A stretch of 11,376 bases of DNA from NCBI GenBank assembly GCA_049663805.1, contig JBATEB010000317.1, forward strand, positions 1 through 11,376. Reading direction: 5' to 3'. A model generated the notes under the pieces. That model did not search any database, had not been told where the DNA came from, and was given only the letters and a program-made list of their open reading frames with translations. Positions within the stretch are counted from its first letter, which is position 1. Each line of letters starts with the position of its first letter. Both the position numbers and the translations under genes were made by a program. This stretch comes from VBDM01 sp049663805. GTDB lineage: Bacteria; Pseudomonadota; Gammaproteobacteria; Burkholderiales; SG8-39. This document shows positions 1-8,257 of the stretch, one piece after another.

Positions 1-347
1 TTCCAGTACACGATCTTGCCGCCATGCTGCGTATTGACCGTCATGTCCACCGGACCCTGCACCGTGCTGCGGTACTTGATGCCTGCAGCCCTGATTCTTC
101 CGAGGATCGCTTCGAACTCCCGCTCGCCCACTCGAAAGCAATAGTGCTGAACAGGATACGCAGAATCGGCCTGGTCGAAGTCGAGGGTCAGGCCGTCGTT
201 CACGTAGACCGGTGAAAACGGCCCGACTCCGGTTTCAGCCCAAGGCACTCCAAGGAGCGAGGCAAGCAGCCTGGCCGAGTTCACTCTGTCCCGGACCGGG
301 ACCAACAGGTGATCGAGCTCAATGGAGTTCAATCGGGATCGGCTCAT
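1..347 (-). CDS. VOC (glyoxalase/dioxygenase fold) family protein, partial
   Basis: About 115 residues run without a stop from an ATG at 347 to the window edge, so the C-terminus is missing. The protein begins MSRSRLNSIELDHLLVPVRD, the usual first strand of a vicinal-oxygen-chelate domain, with a His (residue 13) where the first metal ligand sits. A second typical His follows in VQHYCFRV (near residue 70). The motif expected next, an aromatic strand followed by DPDGH and a Glu ligand, would lie beyond the edge; the visible end GGKIVYW fits it. The family includes glyoxalase I, fosfomycin and bleomycin resistance proteins and extradiol dioxygenases, so no reaction can be assigned. The gene starts 24 bases after the topoisomerase stop on the same strand and is probably cotranscribed with it. 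No strong ribosome binding site is visible. The VOC call is firm; the function is open. Confidence 0.82.
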   Translation of the reverse strand, partial: MSRSRLNSIELDHLLVPVRDRVNSARLLASLLGVPWAETGVGPFSPVYVNDGLTLDFDQADSAYPVQHYCFRVGEREFEAILGRIRAAGIKYRSTVQGPVDMTVNTQHGGKIVYW

Positions 348-371
348 TGATTGTCGCCGGCGAGTCCCGGC

Positions 372-1505
372 TCACGCCTCCGCCGCGTCTTCCTGCAAGA
401 ACTGCAGCACCGCGACTTCGTCCCGCCTGAGCGCCGCGATCGGCCGTTCCCGGCGCGCCTTCTTCGGCGCCGGAACCGGGGCGAGCGGGGCGGTGAGGCC
501 CTGGAGGTAGGTGCGCACCAGGCCGGGGTGGACGTAGTACTTGCGGCACACGGCGCGGGTGTTGCCCAGACGCTTGGCGACGGCATCGATCGCCCGGATC
601 ATGTTGCGCTCGGCTTCTCGCTGGCTCTTCGCCGGTCCCAGGACAAAGAGCTCGCGCGCGGCGAGCATGGTGCCGGCCCAGGTGCGGAAGTCCTTGGCGG
701 TGATGTCGCGGCCGGTGATCTCGCGCAGGTAGGCGTTGACATCGTCCGAGGAGATCGTCTGGCGCTTGCCCGCGGCGTCGAGGTACTTGAACAGCTCCTG
801 CCCGGGCAGGTCCTGGCACTGCTGGACGATGCGCGCGAGGCGCCGGTCGGTGATCGACACCGTGTGGTCGACGCCGCTCTTGCCGCGGAAGCTGAAATGC
901 AGCTTGGCGCCCTTGATCTCCAGGTGGCGCCCGCGCAGCGTGGTGAGGCCGAAGGAGCGGTTGTCGCGCGCGTACTCGTCGTTGCCGACGCGGATCAGCG
1001 TCTTGTCGAGCAGGCTTACCACGGTCGCGAGGATCTGGCGTCGCGTCAGGTCGCGCGCGCGCAGGTCGCGCTCGACGCGCTCGCGAATCTCCGGAAGGGT
1101 CTCGCTGAACTCGAGCATGCGGCGGAACTTGGACTTGTCGCGCGTTTCGCGGTACAGCGGATGGTAGCGATACTGCTTGCGCCCGCGGGCGTCGCGCGCG
1201 GTGGCCTGGATGTGGCCCTTCGGATCCGGGCAGATCCAGACCTCGGTCCAGGCAGGCGGAATGGCGAGCGCCTGGATGCGCTTGCGCTCGGCCGGATCGG
1301 TTATCCGGGCGCCCTCGGGCGCGATGAAGGTCCAGCCCTTGCCGTTGCGCTTGCGCTGGATTCCCGCGTCGCCGTCGGTGACGTAGCTCAGCCCGGCGCG
1401 GTGGGCCGCCCGGCGATGCTCCTCCAGATGCGACGGCGTCGCGCCGTCGGGCTCCGCCTGAGCGGACGGCGGGGCCGCGGTTTCGGTGCTCGGGGGTCCG
1501 TTCAC
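372..1505 (-). CDS. DNA topoisomerase IB (bacterial, poxvirus type)
   Basis: This 377-residue enzyme relaxes supercoils by nicking one strand through a 3'-phosphotyrosine link. The whole family signature is present: IPPAW and GHIQAT (about 83-102), GRKQYRYHP (108-116), IRVGN (171-175), SFGLTTLR (184-191), FRGKSG (206-211), TAKDFRTW (269-276) and CRKYYVHP (320-327). The catalytic set reads Arg172, Lys209, Arg274, Asn315 and nucleophile Tyr324. The intervals 37, 65, 41 and 9 equal those I recall for the Deinococcus enzyme, so it should be active. The longer open frame reaching back to 2126 is antisense-free shadow of the dehydrogenase. I start at GTG 1505, about 20 bases after the dehydrogenase stop; the first 35 residues are a low-complexity Pro/Ala/Glu leader. 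No good Shine-Dalgarno is seen, so translational coupling is likely. The Lys/Arg-rich tail (about 348-361) may aid DNA binding. Confidence 0.96.
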   Translation of the reverse strand: MNGPPSTETAAPPSAQAEPDGATPSHLEEHRRAAHRAGLSYVTDGDAGIQRKRNGKGWTFIAPEGARITDPAERKRIQALAIPPAWTEVWICPDPKGHIQATARDARGRKQYRYHPLYRETRDKSKFRRMLEFSETLPEIRERVERDLRARDLTRRQILATVVSLLDKTLIRVGNDEYARDNRSFGLTTLRGRHLEIKGAKLHFSFRGKSGVDHTVSITDRRLARIVQQCQDLPGQELFKYLDAAGKRQTISSDDVNAYLREITGRDITAKDFRTWAGTMLAARELFVLGPAKSQREAERNMIRAIDAVAKRLGNTRAVCRKYYVHPGLVRTYLQGLTAPLAPVPAPKKARRERPIAALRRDEVAVLQFLQEDAAEA

Positions 1506-1525
1506 GTCGGGTGGCGCTTCGCGGT

Positions 1526-2998
1526 CTAGAGTTTGACGCAGACGTTGGTCGGTTCGGAGTAGAAATTGAGCGAGTGCAACCCGCCCTCGCGTCCGATGCC
1601 GGAGAGCTTCGCTCCGCCGAAGGGCGTGCGCAGGTCGCGCAGGAACCAGCAGTTGACCCAGGAAATGCCGACTTCCATCGCCTGCGCGACGCGGTGGCCG
1701 CGCGAGAGGTTGGTGGTCCAGACGGTGGAGGCGAGCCCATAGGGCGTGTCGTTCGCCATCGCGATCGCGTCTTCCTCGCGGTCGAAGGGCGCGAGGTGCG
1801 CGCACGGGCCGAAGATTTCCTCGCGCACCGTGCGCGCGCTCTCGGGCAGCCCGGTCCACAGCGTCGGCTGGATCCAGGCGCCGTTGTCGCGCGCATCGCC
1901 GAATTTCGGCACGCCGCCGCCGGTGACCACGGCGGCGCCTTCCTTTTTCGCCAGCTCGTAGTAGGACAGGACTTTCTCGCGGTGCTGCTTCGAGATCAGC
2001 GGGCCCATGTTGGTGGCCTTGTCCTGCGGGAAGCCGAGCACCAGCGCTTCGGCCTTCGCTTTGAGCGCGGCGACGAAGCGGTCGAAAATGGGACGCTCGA
2101 TGTAGACGCGCTCGGGGGCGAGGCACACCTGCCCGGTGTTGGAGAAGATCGCGTTCGACATCCCGGCGACCGCCGCGTCGAACTCGCAGTCGGCGAACAC
2201 GATTCCCGCGTTCTTGCCGCCGAGCTCGAAGGAGATCGGCTTCACCGTCGGGGCGACCGCCTTCATGATGGCGGCGCCGGTCGCGGTCTCCCCGGTGAAG
2301 GTGATGCCGTTGACCTCCGGATGCGTGGTGATGAACTCCCCGGCGGAGCCCGGGCCGAAACCGTGCACGACGTTGAACACGCCCGCGGGCACTCCCGCCT
2401 CGTGCATGACCTCGGCGAGCAGCGTCGCCGTCGAAGGCGTTTCCTCCGAAGGTTTGGCGACGATGGTGTTGCCGCAGGCGAGCGCCGGGGCGAGCTTCCA
2501 GGTCAGGAGCAGGAGCGGCAGGTTCCAGGGCGCGATCACGCCGACCACGCCGAGCGGTTTTCGCAGGGCGTAGTTCACCGCGCCCTTGCCGTCGGGTGTG
2601 TCGAGGAAGTAGGACTCGGTGCCGTAGGTGCGCACGATGTCGGCGAACACGCGGAAGTTGGCCGCGCCGCGCGGGATGTCGAGATGGCTCGCGAGCGACA
2701 CCGGTTTGCCGGTGTCGGCGACCTCCGCCTGCAGGAAATCGTCGAAGCGCTTCTCGATGCCGTCGGCCACCTTGCGCAGCAGATCGACGCGCGCCTGCAG
2801 CGGCATCTTTCCCCAGGGCCCCTTGAGCGCCGCCCTGGCCGCGCGCACCGCCGCGTCGACCATGGCGCGGTCGGCTTCGTGCACCTGCGCCACCACCGTG
2901 CCGTCGACCGGATTGATCTTGGCGAACTGCTTTCCGCTTCCGGCGAACTGTCCGTCGATGTAATTCCTGCGTTCCTGGACCTTGATGTTGGCCGTCAT
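1526..2998 (-). CDS. 2-hydroxymuconate-semialdehyde dehydrogenase (XylG/DmpC type)
   Basis: This 490-residue NAD(P)-dependent aldehyde dehydrogenase has the usual family length. Visible features are the Rossmann/oxyanion segment APWNL with Asn159, KPSEE (182-186), FTGET (234-238), the general base Glu258 in FELGGKN, the nucleophile Cys292 in GQVCLAPERV, and EEIFGP. Segments DIPRGAANF, CWFLRDLRTPFGG and SGIGREGG, and the ending NVCVKL, are characteristic of the hydroxymuconate/aminomuconate-semialdehyde dehydrogenase group rather than general ALDHs. Members oxidise the semialdehyde made by extradiol cleavage of catechols (or aminophenols) to the dicarboxylate. The closest pathway partner in the window is the dioxygenase at 8258-9184, on the other strand. 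The ATG at 2998 has a GGAG about 8 bases upstream. It is the first gene of a probable three-gene transcript. An aminomuconate substrate cannot be excluded. Confidence 0.9.
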   Translation of the reverse strand: MTANIKVQERRNYIDGQFAGSGKQFAKINPVDGTVVAQVHEADRAMVDAAVRAARAALKGPWGKMPLQARVDLLRKVADGIEKRFDDFLQAEVADTGKPVSLASHLDIPRGAANFRVFADIVRTYGTESYFLDTPDGKGAVNYALRKPLGVVGVIAPWNLPLLLLTWKLAPALACGNTIVAKPSEETPSTATLLAEVMHEAGVPAGVFNVVHGFGPGSAGEFITTHPEVNGITFTGETATGAAIMKAVAPTVKPISFELGGKNAGIVFADCEFDAAVAGMSNAIFSNTGQVCLAPERVYIERPIFDRFVAALKAKAEALVLGFPQDKATNMGPLISKQHREKVLSYYELAKKEGAAVVTGGGVPKFGDARDNGAWIQPTLWTGLPESARTVREEIFGPCAHLAPFDREEDAIAMANDTPYGLASTVWTTNLSRGHRVAQAMEVGISWVNCWFLRDLRTPFGGAKLSGIGREGGLHSLNFYSEPTNVCVKL

Positions 2999-3053
2999 GT
3001 GGATGCTCCGAGGAAGGGGCCGCCTGCGGGCCGGCCCCGGAAAAATAAGGGAT

Positions 3054-3083
3054 ACTCTACAAAAAAGCGAGCGACTCCTGCAA
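3054..3083 (-). promoter_or_regulatory. Candidate sigma-70 promoter for the dehydrogenase-topoisomerase-VOC transcript
   Basis: Read on the minus strand, TTGCAG (3083-3078) and TAGAGT (3059-3054) each match four of six consensus positions and are 18 bases apart. They lie about 55 bases upstream of the ATG at 2998, in the only AT-rich patch of the intergenic region. This is a by-eye match without experimental support. Confidence 0.35.
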
Positions 3084-3200
3084 TCCGGAACGATACTACG
3101 CCTGAGCCGCCCTCCGCATGACCCTCCTCCCCCGGGAGCGCGCGATCTGCCGATGTCAGCGGCAGCACCGCGCCGTACGAGAAGCGGCGAAGCTGCTGCC

Positions 3201-3229
3201 GTTCGATTGCCCGTGACCGGGCGGCGAAC
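3201..3229. promoter_or_regulatory. Imperfect palindrome, possible operator
   Basis: GTTCG (3201-3205) pairs with CGAAC (3225-3229), and inside it GCCCG (3209-3213) pairs with CGGGC (3218-3222) around a four-base centre TGAC. That gives ten paired bases in 29. It lies just upstream of where the -35 region of the plus-strand promoter would fall, a place typical for activator binding. It could equally be an incidental GC-rich hairpin. No regulator family can be named from the sequence. Confidence 0.4.
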
Positions 3230-3251
3230 GCGACAGCGCGGCGCCCGCCGG

Positions 3252-3260
3252 TGCTAAACT
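3252..3260 (+). promoter_or_regulatory. Candidate extended -10 promoter for the hydrolase
   Basis: TGCTAAACT is an extended -10 (TGn followed by TAAACT, four of six matches) about 25 bases before the GTG start. No TTGACA-like -35 is seen at the expected distance, which would suit an activator-dependent promoter with the dyad at 3201-3229. The predicted transcript leader is short (under 20 bases) and just includes the ribosome binding site AGGAG at 3275-3279. Confidence 0.4.
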
Positions 3261-3284
3261 CGGCCTTTTTTCGCAGGAGCAGAC

Positions 3285-4229
3285 GTGAATCAGGTCACAA
3301 CGGCGGCGCAACCGGCGGTTTCCGGAAGAGAGCACTGGACCGAGAAGCGCGGCGCCCATAACGAGAAAGTCCGGCTGTTCCTGTGGCAGAAGCCGCCTGC
3401 GGCAGGGACGCCGAAGCGCGGCACCGTGCTCTTCGTGCACGGGTCCTCGATGGCCTCGCAGCCGACCTTCGACCTGAAGGTGCCGGGGCGGCCCGAGTCC
3501 TCGGTGATGGACTATTTCGCCGCGCGCGGCTTCGATGCGTGGTGCATGGATCACGAGGGTTACGGGCGCTCGGACAAGTCGCGCCCGATCAACTGCGACA
3601 TCTCCAACGGCGCCGACGACCTGGCCGCCGGCAGCGAGTACGTCCTCGCGACGACCGGCGCGGGCAAGCTGCTCGTCTACGGAATCTCGTCGGGAGCGCT
3701 GCGGGCGGCCTTGTTCGCGCAGCGACACCCGGAGCGCGTCGCGCGCCTGGCGCTCGACGCCTTCGTCTGGACCGGAGAGGGCAGCCCGACGCTCGCCGAT
3801 CGAAGGAAGAGGCTCCCGGAGTTCATTTCGAAGAACCGGCGGCCGATCGACCGCGCTTTCGTGCAGGGTATCTTCGCGCGCGACCACCCCGGATCGGCGG
3901 ACGAGGCGACCGTCAACGCCTTTGCCGAGGCGATCATCGCGCTCGACGATTCGGTACCCACCGGGACCTACGTCGACATGTGCTCCCGGCTTCCCATCGT
4001 CGATCCGGCGAAGATCGCCGTGCCGACGATGGTCATGCGGGGCCAGTGGGACGGCATCGCGGGCGTCGACGATCTGCTCGAGTTTTTCAAGCGCCTGCCC
4101 AACCCGGACAAGCAATTCACCGTGATGGCCGGTATCTCGCACGCGAGTTTCCAGCAGAAGAACTATCTGATGGTCTATCAGATCCTGCTTTCGTTCTTTT
4201 CGCAGCCGGAGCCGGTCTATCGGGGATGA
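3285..4229 (+). CDS. Alpha/beta-fold hydrolase
   Basis: This 314-residue soluble hydrolase has no signal peptide. Catalytic features are in canonical order: oxyanion-hole motif VHGSS (51-55), DHEGYGRSD (89-97), nucleophile elbow GISSG with Ser135 (133-137), likely acid Asp256 in GQWDGI, and His286 in GISHASF. A lid-like insert lies between about 160 and 240. The GTG start is set by AGGAG five bases upstream. The Bug receptor gene follows after 47 bases on the same strand, so the two are probably cotranscribed. Near a ring-cleavage dioxygenase, hydrolysis of a ring-opened C-C bond (meta-cleavage product hydrolase) or of an ester/lactone is plausible. However, the elbow lacks the G-N-S-x-G form I associate with meta-cleavage hydrolases, so esterase or lactonase is as likely. 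The fold is certain; the substrate is unknown. Confidence 0.88.
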   Translation: MNQVTTAAQPAVSGREHWTEKRGAHNEKVRLFLWQKPPAAGTPKRGTVLFVHGSSMASQPTFDLKVPGRPESSVMDYFAARGFDAWCMDHEGYGRSDKSRPINCDISNGADDLAAGSEYVLATTGAGKLLVYGISSGALRAALFAQRHPERVARLALDAFVWTGEGSPTLADRRKRLPEFISKNRRPIDRAFVQGIFARDHPGSADEATVNAFAEAIIALDDSVPTGTYVDMCSRLPIVDPAKIAVPTMVMRGQWDGIAGVDDLLEFFKRLPNPDKQFTVMAGISHASFQQKNYLMVYQILLSFFSQPEPVYRG

Positions 4230-4276
4230 GGCGCTGAAATTCACTATCGAGAAATTCATGAAAGGAGCGAGGAAAA

Positions 4277-5251
4277 ATGCGATTGAACAGGAGTCTCTTG
4301 CAGGCGGCATCACTTTCATACGGCATGGTTCTGGCCGCGGCGGTGTGGGGGCAGGCCTATCCGACTCACCCGGTGCGCATCGTCATTCCGCTCTCGCCGG
4401 GGGGCACGACCGACGTGCCCGGGCGCATGATCGCGCAGAAGCTCTCGGTGACGCTCGGCCAGCAATTCTTCGTCGAGAACCGCGCCGGCGCCGGCGGCAC
4501 GATCGGTGCCGACTTCGTGTCCAAAGCCAGGCCCGATGGATACACGCTTCTGCTCACCGCGACGCCTTTCGTGATCACTCCGCACGTGTACAAGAAGCTG
4601 CCTTACGACGCGCTGGCCGACTTCACGCCGGTGATCCGCATCGCGGGGGGGCCTTATGTGCTGGTCGTGCATCCCTCGCTCGGCGTGAACACGGTGAAGG
4701 AGCTGATCGCGCTGGCGAAGCAGCAGCCCGGCAAGATCGATTTCGCGAGCTCCGGAAACGGCAGCGCCCAGCACCTGGTCACGGCCTTGTTCGCCCACAT
4801 GGCGGGCATCCAGCTCAACCACGTACCGTACAAGGGCAGCGGACCCGCGCAGCAGGACCTGATGTCGGGCATCGTCAAGATGAGCTTCGTCGGCACCCCG
4901 ATCGCCATCCCGCACGTCAACTCGGGGAGGCTGAAAGCGCTGGGTGTCAGCACGGCCAGGCGCTCGCCGGAGATGCCGGACGTGCCGACCATCGCCGAAG
5001 CGGGCGTGCCCGGGTACGAAGCGCTGGTGTGGATCGGCATGCTCGCGCCGAAAGGCACTCCGCGCGACATCGTCACCAAGTTGAACGGCGAGATCAGGAA
5101 GCTGCTGGACAACGATGACGTACGCAGGCTCCTCGCTCCGACCGGAATGGTGCCCGCGCCGGACACCCCGGAGGAGTTCGGCGCGTACGTGAAAAGCGAG
5201 TACGAGAAGTGGGGCAAGGCGGTGCGGGATTCCGGCGCGACGGTGCAGTGA
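4277..5251 (+). CDS. Bug/TctC-family tripartite tricarboxylate transporter substrate-binding protein
   Basis: This 324-residue periplasmic solute-binding protein is of normal family length. A signal peptide (basic MRLNR, hydrophobic stretch about 8-24, likely cleavage after GQA at 27) is followed by the family opening YPTHPVRIVIPLSPGG. Further signatures are GQQFFVENRAGAGG (61-74), KARPDGYTLL (83-92), LPYD in the binding-loop region, VPYKGSGPA (183-191) and DVPTIAEAG (235-243). The ATG is fixed by AAGGAG at 4262-4267. Members bind carboxylates, amides or aromatic acids. Betaproteobacteria carry many such receptors, often orphan. Here no TctA/TctB membrane genes are adjacent, so it either shares a distant permease or acts in sensing. 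Its position after the hydrolase suggests it captures the pathway's substrate. Confidence 0.95.
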   Translation: MRLNRSLLQAASLSYGMVLAAAVWGQAYPTHPVRIVIPLSPGGTTDVPGRMIAQKLSVTLGQQFFVENRAGAGGTIGADFVSKARPDGYTLLLTATPFVITPHVYKKLPYDALADFTPVIRIAGGPYVLVVHPSLGVNTVKELIALAKQQPGKIDFASSGNGSAQHLVTALFAHMAGIQLNHVPYKGSGPAQQDLMSGIVKMSFVGTPIAIPHVNSGRLKALGVSTARRSPEMPDVPTIAEAGVPGYEALVWIGMLAPKGTPRDIVTKLNGEIRKLLDNDDVRRLLAPTGMVPAPDTPEEFGAYVKSEYEKWGKAVRDSGATVQ

Positions 5252-5268
5252 TGCCGCGCCTCTAGTCA

Positions 5269-5350
5269 GGAACGGGGACCGGCCGTTCACTCCGGCAGCG
5301 GAGCCAAGCGAAGTCCGCGCGGTTGAAAGTGTGGTCTGTCCCCGGTTTCC
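5269..5350. repeat. REP-like palindromic intergenic element
   Basis: This lies inside the 99-base gap between the Bug and MFS genes. Imperfect terminal inverted arms are GGAACGGGGAC (5269-5279) and GTCCCCGGTTTCC (5338-5350), which differ by a two-base indel. Inside are hairpins GAACGG/CCGTTC (5270-5275 and 5283-5288) and CTCCG/CGGAG (5290-5294 and 5299-5303). The right arm with its flank GTGTGGTCTGTCCCC resembles, from memory, repeats found near REP-associated tyrosine transposases in betaproteobacteria. No transposase is present here. The element ends directly against the MFS start codon. Confidence 0.55.
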
Positions 5351-6502
5351 GTGAGGGAAACCATCTTTCTCCTGGCGCTCGCAAGCGCCAATTCCGGCAT
5401 TGCGCTGCGCGCGGTGGAGCCGATGTTGCCGCGGCTCGCCGCGGACTTCGGCGAGTCGATTTCCTCGACCGCGATGATCATCTCCGCCTACGCTTTCGCG
5501 TACGGCGCATCGCAGCTCCTCTATGGGCCGATCGGCGACCGCTTCGGCAAGCTCAGGGTGGCCACGCTGTCTCTCATGGGCGCCGCGGTGGGTTGCTTCG
5601 GTTGCGCGTTCGCCCAGGACCTCGCGACCCTCGCCGCGATGCGCCTGGTCACCGCGCTGTTCGCCTCGACGCCGGTCATTCTCGGCATGGCCTACATCGG
5701 CGACCGCGTGCGCGCCGAGGAACGCCAGCCGGTGATCGCGCGCTTCATCATCGGCACCATCTCCGGGCAGGCGCTGGGCCCCGCGATCGGGGGCGCCGTG
5801 ACCGACCTCGCGGGCTGGCGCGCGACGTTCGCGCTGATCGGTGCGATATTCGCCGTGGTGGCGGCGATCCTCCTCCTTCGCACGCGCGCCCAGTGGAGCG
5901 AGGAGAAGGGGACGCCGCTTCCGCGAAATCCGCTGGAAGGCCACCTGAAGCTGCTCGGGTCGGCGCGCGTGCGCCGCGTCGTGGCCGTGGGCTTCATCGA
6001 GACCTTCATCTTCTTCGGCGCGTTCTCCTTCCTCGGCGCCTACCTCAAGATCCGCTTCGACCTGAGCCTCACGCTCATCGGCGTGCTCCTCGCGGGCTTC
6101 GGCATCGGCGGCGTCTTCTACGGCCTCATGGTTCGGCGGCTGCTGATGCAGCTCGGCCAGCGCGGGCTGGTGCTCGCCGGCGGCGTGGCGTGCTTCGCGT
6201 TCTACTCGCTCGCCATGCTGACTCCGGTCTGGCAGGCGTTCATCGCCTGCACCATAGGCCTCGGCCTGGGGTTCTACATGCTGCACAACACGGTGCAGAC
6301 CAAGGCGACCGAGATGGCGCCGGAACGGCGCGGCACGGCGCTCGCGCTGTACTCCTCGGGCTGGGCGCTCGGGCAGGGCGCGGGTGTCGCCGCGATGGGA
6401 CTCGCGATCGGGCTGTTCGACTACCGCTGGCCGATTCTCGCCTTCGGTGCCGCCTACTTCGCCCTCGGCCTGTGGATGAGAAGGAATCTCGAAAGACTGT
6501 GA
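5351..6502 (+). CDS. MFS transporter
   Basis: This 383-residue inner-membrane secondary transporter has about twelve hydrophobic segments. Motif A (GPIGDRFGKLRV, 59-70) lies between helices 2 and 3, and a motif-C-like GQALGPAIGG (139-148) lies in helix 5. Motif C is typical of drug:H+ antiporters, so it more likely exports than imports, perhaps toxic aromatics or intermediates. The charged loop around 180-200 separates the two six-helix halves. The GTG at 5351 is the first sensible start: in-frame TGA is at 5324, and the next Met (residue 25) would cut into helix 1. There is no Shine-Dalgarno, because a REP-like repeat abuts the start codon. The mmsA-like gene follows after 70 bases with its own promoter candidate. 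The family is certain; substrate and direction are not. Confidence 0.9.
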   Translation: MRETIFLLALASANSGIALRAVEPMLPRLAADFGESISSTAMIISAYAFAYGASQLLYGPIGDRFGKLRVATLSLMGAAVGCFGCAFAQDLATLAAMRLVTALFASTPVILGMAYIGDRVRAEERQPVIARFIIGTISGQALGPAIGGAVTDLAGWRATFALIGAIFAVVAAILLLRTRAQWSEEKGTPLPRNPLEGHLKLLGSARVRRVVAVGFIETFIFFGAFSFLGAYLKIRFDLSLTLIGVLLAGFGIGGVFYGLMVRRLLMQLGQRGLVLAGGVACFAFYSLAMLTPVWQAFIACTIGLGLGFYMLHNTVQTKATEMAPERRGTALALYSSGWALGQGAGVAAMGLAIGLFDYRWPILAFGAAYFALGLWMRRNLERL

Positions 6503-6531
6503 CGCGCGCCGGGGGCCGGGTCGAATCCCGC

Positions 6532-6537
6532 TATAAT
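6532..6537 (+). promoter_or_regulatory. Candidate -10 element for the mmsA-like gene
   Basis: A perfect TATAAT (context CCGCTATAATTCC) lies 35 bases before the ATG at 6573, in otherwise GC-rich DNA. No recognisable -35 is present about 17 bases upstream, where the sequence is a G/C run. A transcript start near 6544 would give a leader of roughly 29 bases. Confidence 0.55.
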
Positions 6538-6572
6538 TCCGGGATCACCCTGGTCCATTCCGAGAAAACCCC

Positions 6573-8096
<1,524 letters not shown>

Positions 8097-8099
<3 letters not shown>

Positions 8100-8126
8100 C
8101 GAAATGAGCGCAAGCGAATTTCGTCA
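8097..8126 (+). terminator. Perfect 9-bp hairpin at the mmsA stop codon, possible terminator or mRNA stabiliser
   Basis: TGACGAAAT (8097-8105) is exactly complementary to ATTTCGTCA (8118-8126) around a 12-base loop. The left arm includes the stop codon TGA. There is no U-tract after it, so intrinsic termination would be weak. It may instead stabilise the 3' end or belong to the repeat cluster that follows. Confidence 0.4.
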
Positions 8127-8136
8127 CCCCGGCCTG

Positions 8137-8242
8137 CCCCCGAATGAATCTATCGGGGGACGCGCGCAGCGCGGGCCGGGATCCGGCGAATCCGGATTCC
8201 CGCTCCCCGCTTACTACATGCGGGGACAGGTTTCGCGGGAAT
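8137..8242. repeat. Cluster of REP-like palindromes
   Basis: Successive dyads fill the mmsA-dioxygenase gap. CCCCCGA/TCGGGGG (8137-8143 and 8153-8159) is a 7-bp stem. GGATCCGG/CCGGATTCC (about 8179-8200) is a stem with one G:T pair. A bipartite stem follows, ATTCCCGC (8196-8203) with GCGGGAAT (8235-8242) enclosing TCCCCGC (8204-8210) with GCGGGGA (8220-8226), with an 8-base one-sided bulge. The GGATTCCCGC...GCGGGAATGAC form resembles widespread bacterial intergenic repeats as I recall them. The 9-mer CGGGGACAG is shared with the right arm of the element at 5269-5350. No transposase is nearby. Confidence 0.6.
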
Positions 8243-8257
8243 GACGGCGGGCCTGCG

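Larger units (their letters stand above)
2999..3284. promoter_or_regulatory. Divergent intergenic regulatory region
   Basis: These 286 bases separate the divergently transcribed dehydrogenase and hydrolase genes. No convincing gene lies here; open frames that cross it are out-of-frame extensions of antisense frames. It contains a GC-rich hairpin in the dehydrogenase leader (GGGGCCG at 3016-3022 pairing with CGGCCCC at 3032-3038), a candidate minus-strand promoter near 3054-3083, a 7-base inverted repeat (CGGCAGC 3160-3166 / GCTGCCG 3195-3201), a strong dyad at 3201-3229, and a candidate plus-strand promoter at 3252-3260. Such a layout fits shared control by one regulator, but no regulator gene is present in the window. 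Confidence 0.55.

Noticed and set aside
319..1896. 525-codon open frame on the minus strand overlapping the topoisomerase and dehydrogenase
   Set aside because: Its translation is Arg/Ala/Pro-rich without a recognisable motif, while another minus-strand frame at the same place encodes an unmistakable topoisomerase IB.
1506..2126. N-terminal extension of the topoisomerase frame, giving 584 residues
   Set aside because: The extra residues overlap the dehydrogenase gene out of frame and have the low-complexity composition of a shadow. The topoisomerase family starts near the GTG at 1505.
1511..3121. 536-codon plus-strand frame antisense to the dehydrogenase
   Set aside because: A typical high-GC antisense shadow with His/Asp/Arg/Gly-rich translation and no domain; the opposite strand carries a full aldehyde dehydrogenase.
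3156..3284. A gene in the divergent intergenic region
   Set aside because: Frames here are tails of antisense shadows with no ribosome site and no protein motif; the segment looks regulatory.
5252..5350. A defective insertion sequence or small mobile gene between the Bug and MFS genes
   Set aside because: Only 99 bases, with dyads but no transposase fragment or target-site duplication that I can see; described as a REP-like element instead.
4316..6286. 656-codon minus-strand frame across the Bug and MFS genes
   Set aside because: It spans two well-supported plus-strand genes and the repeat between them, and its translation is compositionally biased with no signature.
8144..8257. Upstream ATG start for the dioxygenase
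   Set aside because: The added 38 residues are encoded by palindromic repeats and precede the natural beginning of the VOC fold at 8258.
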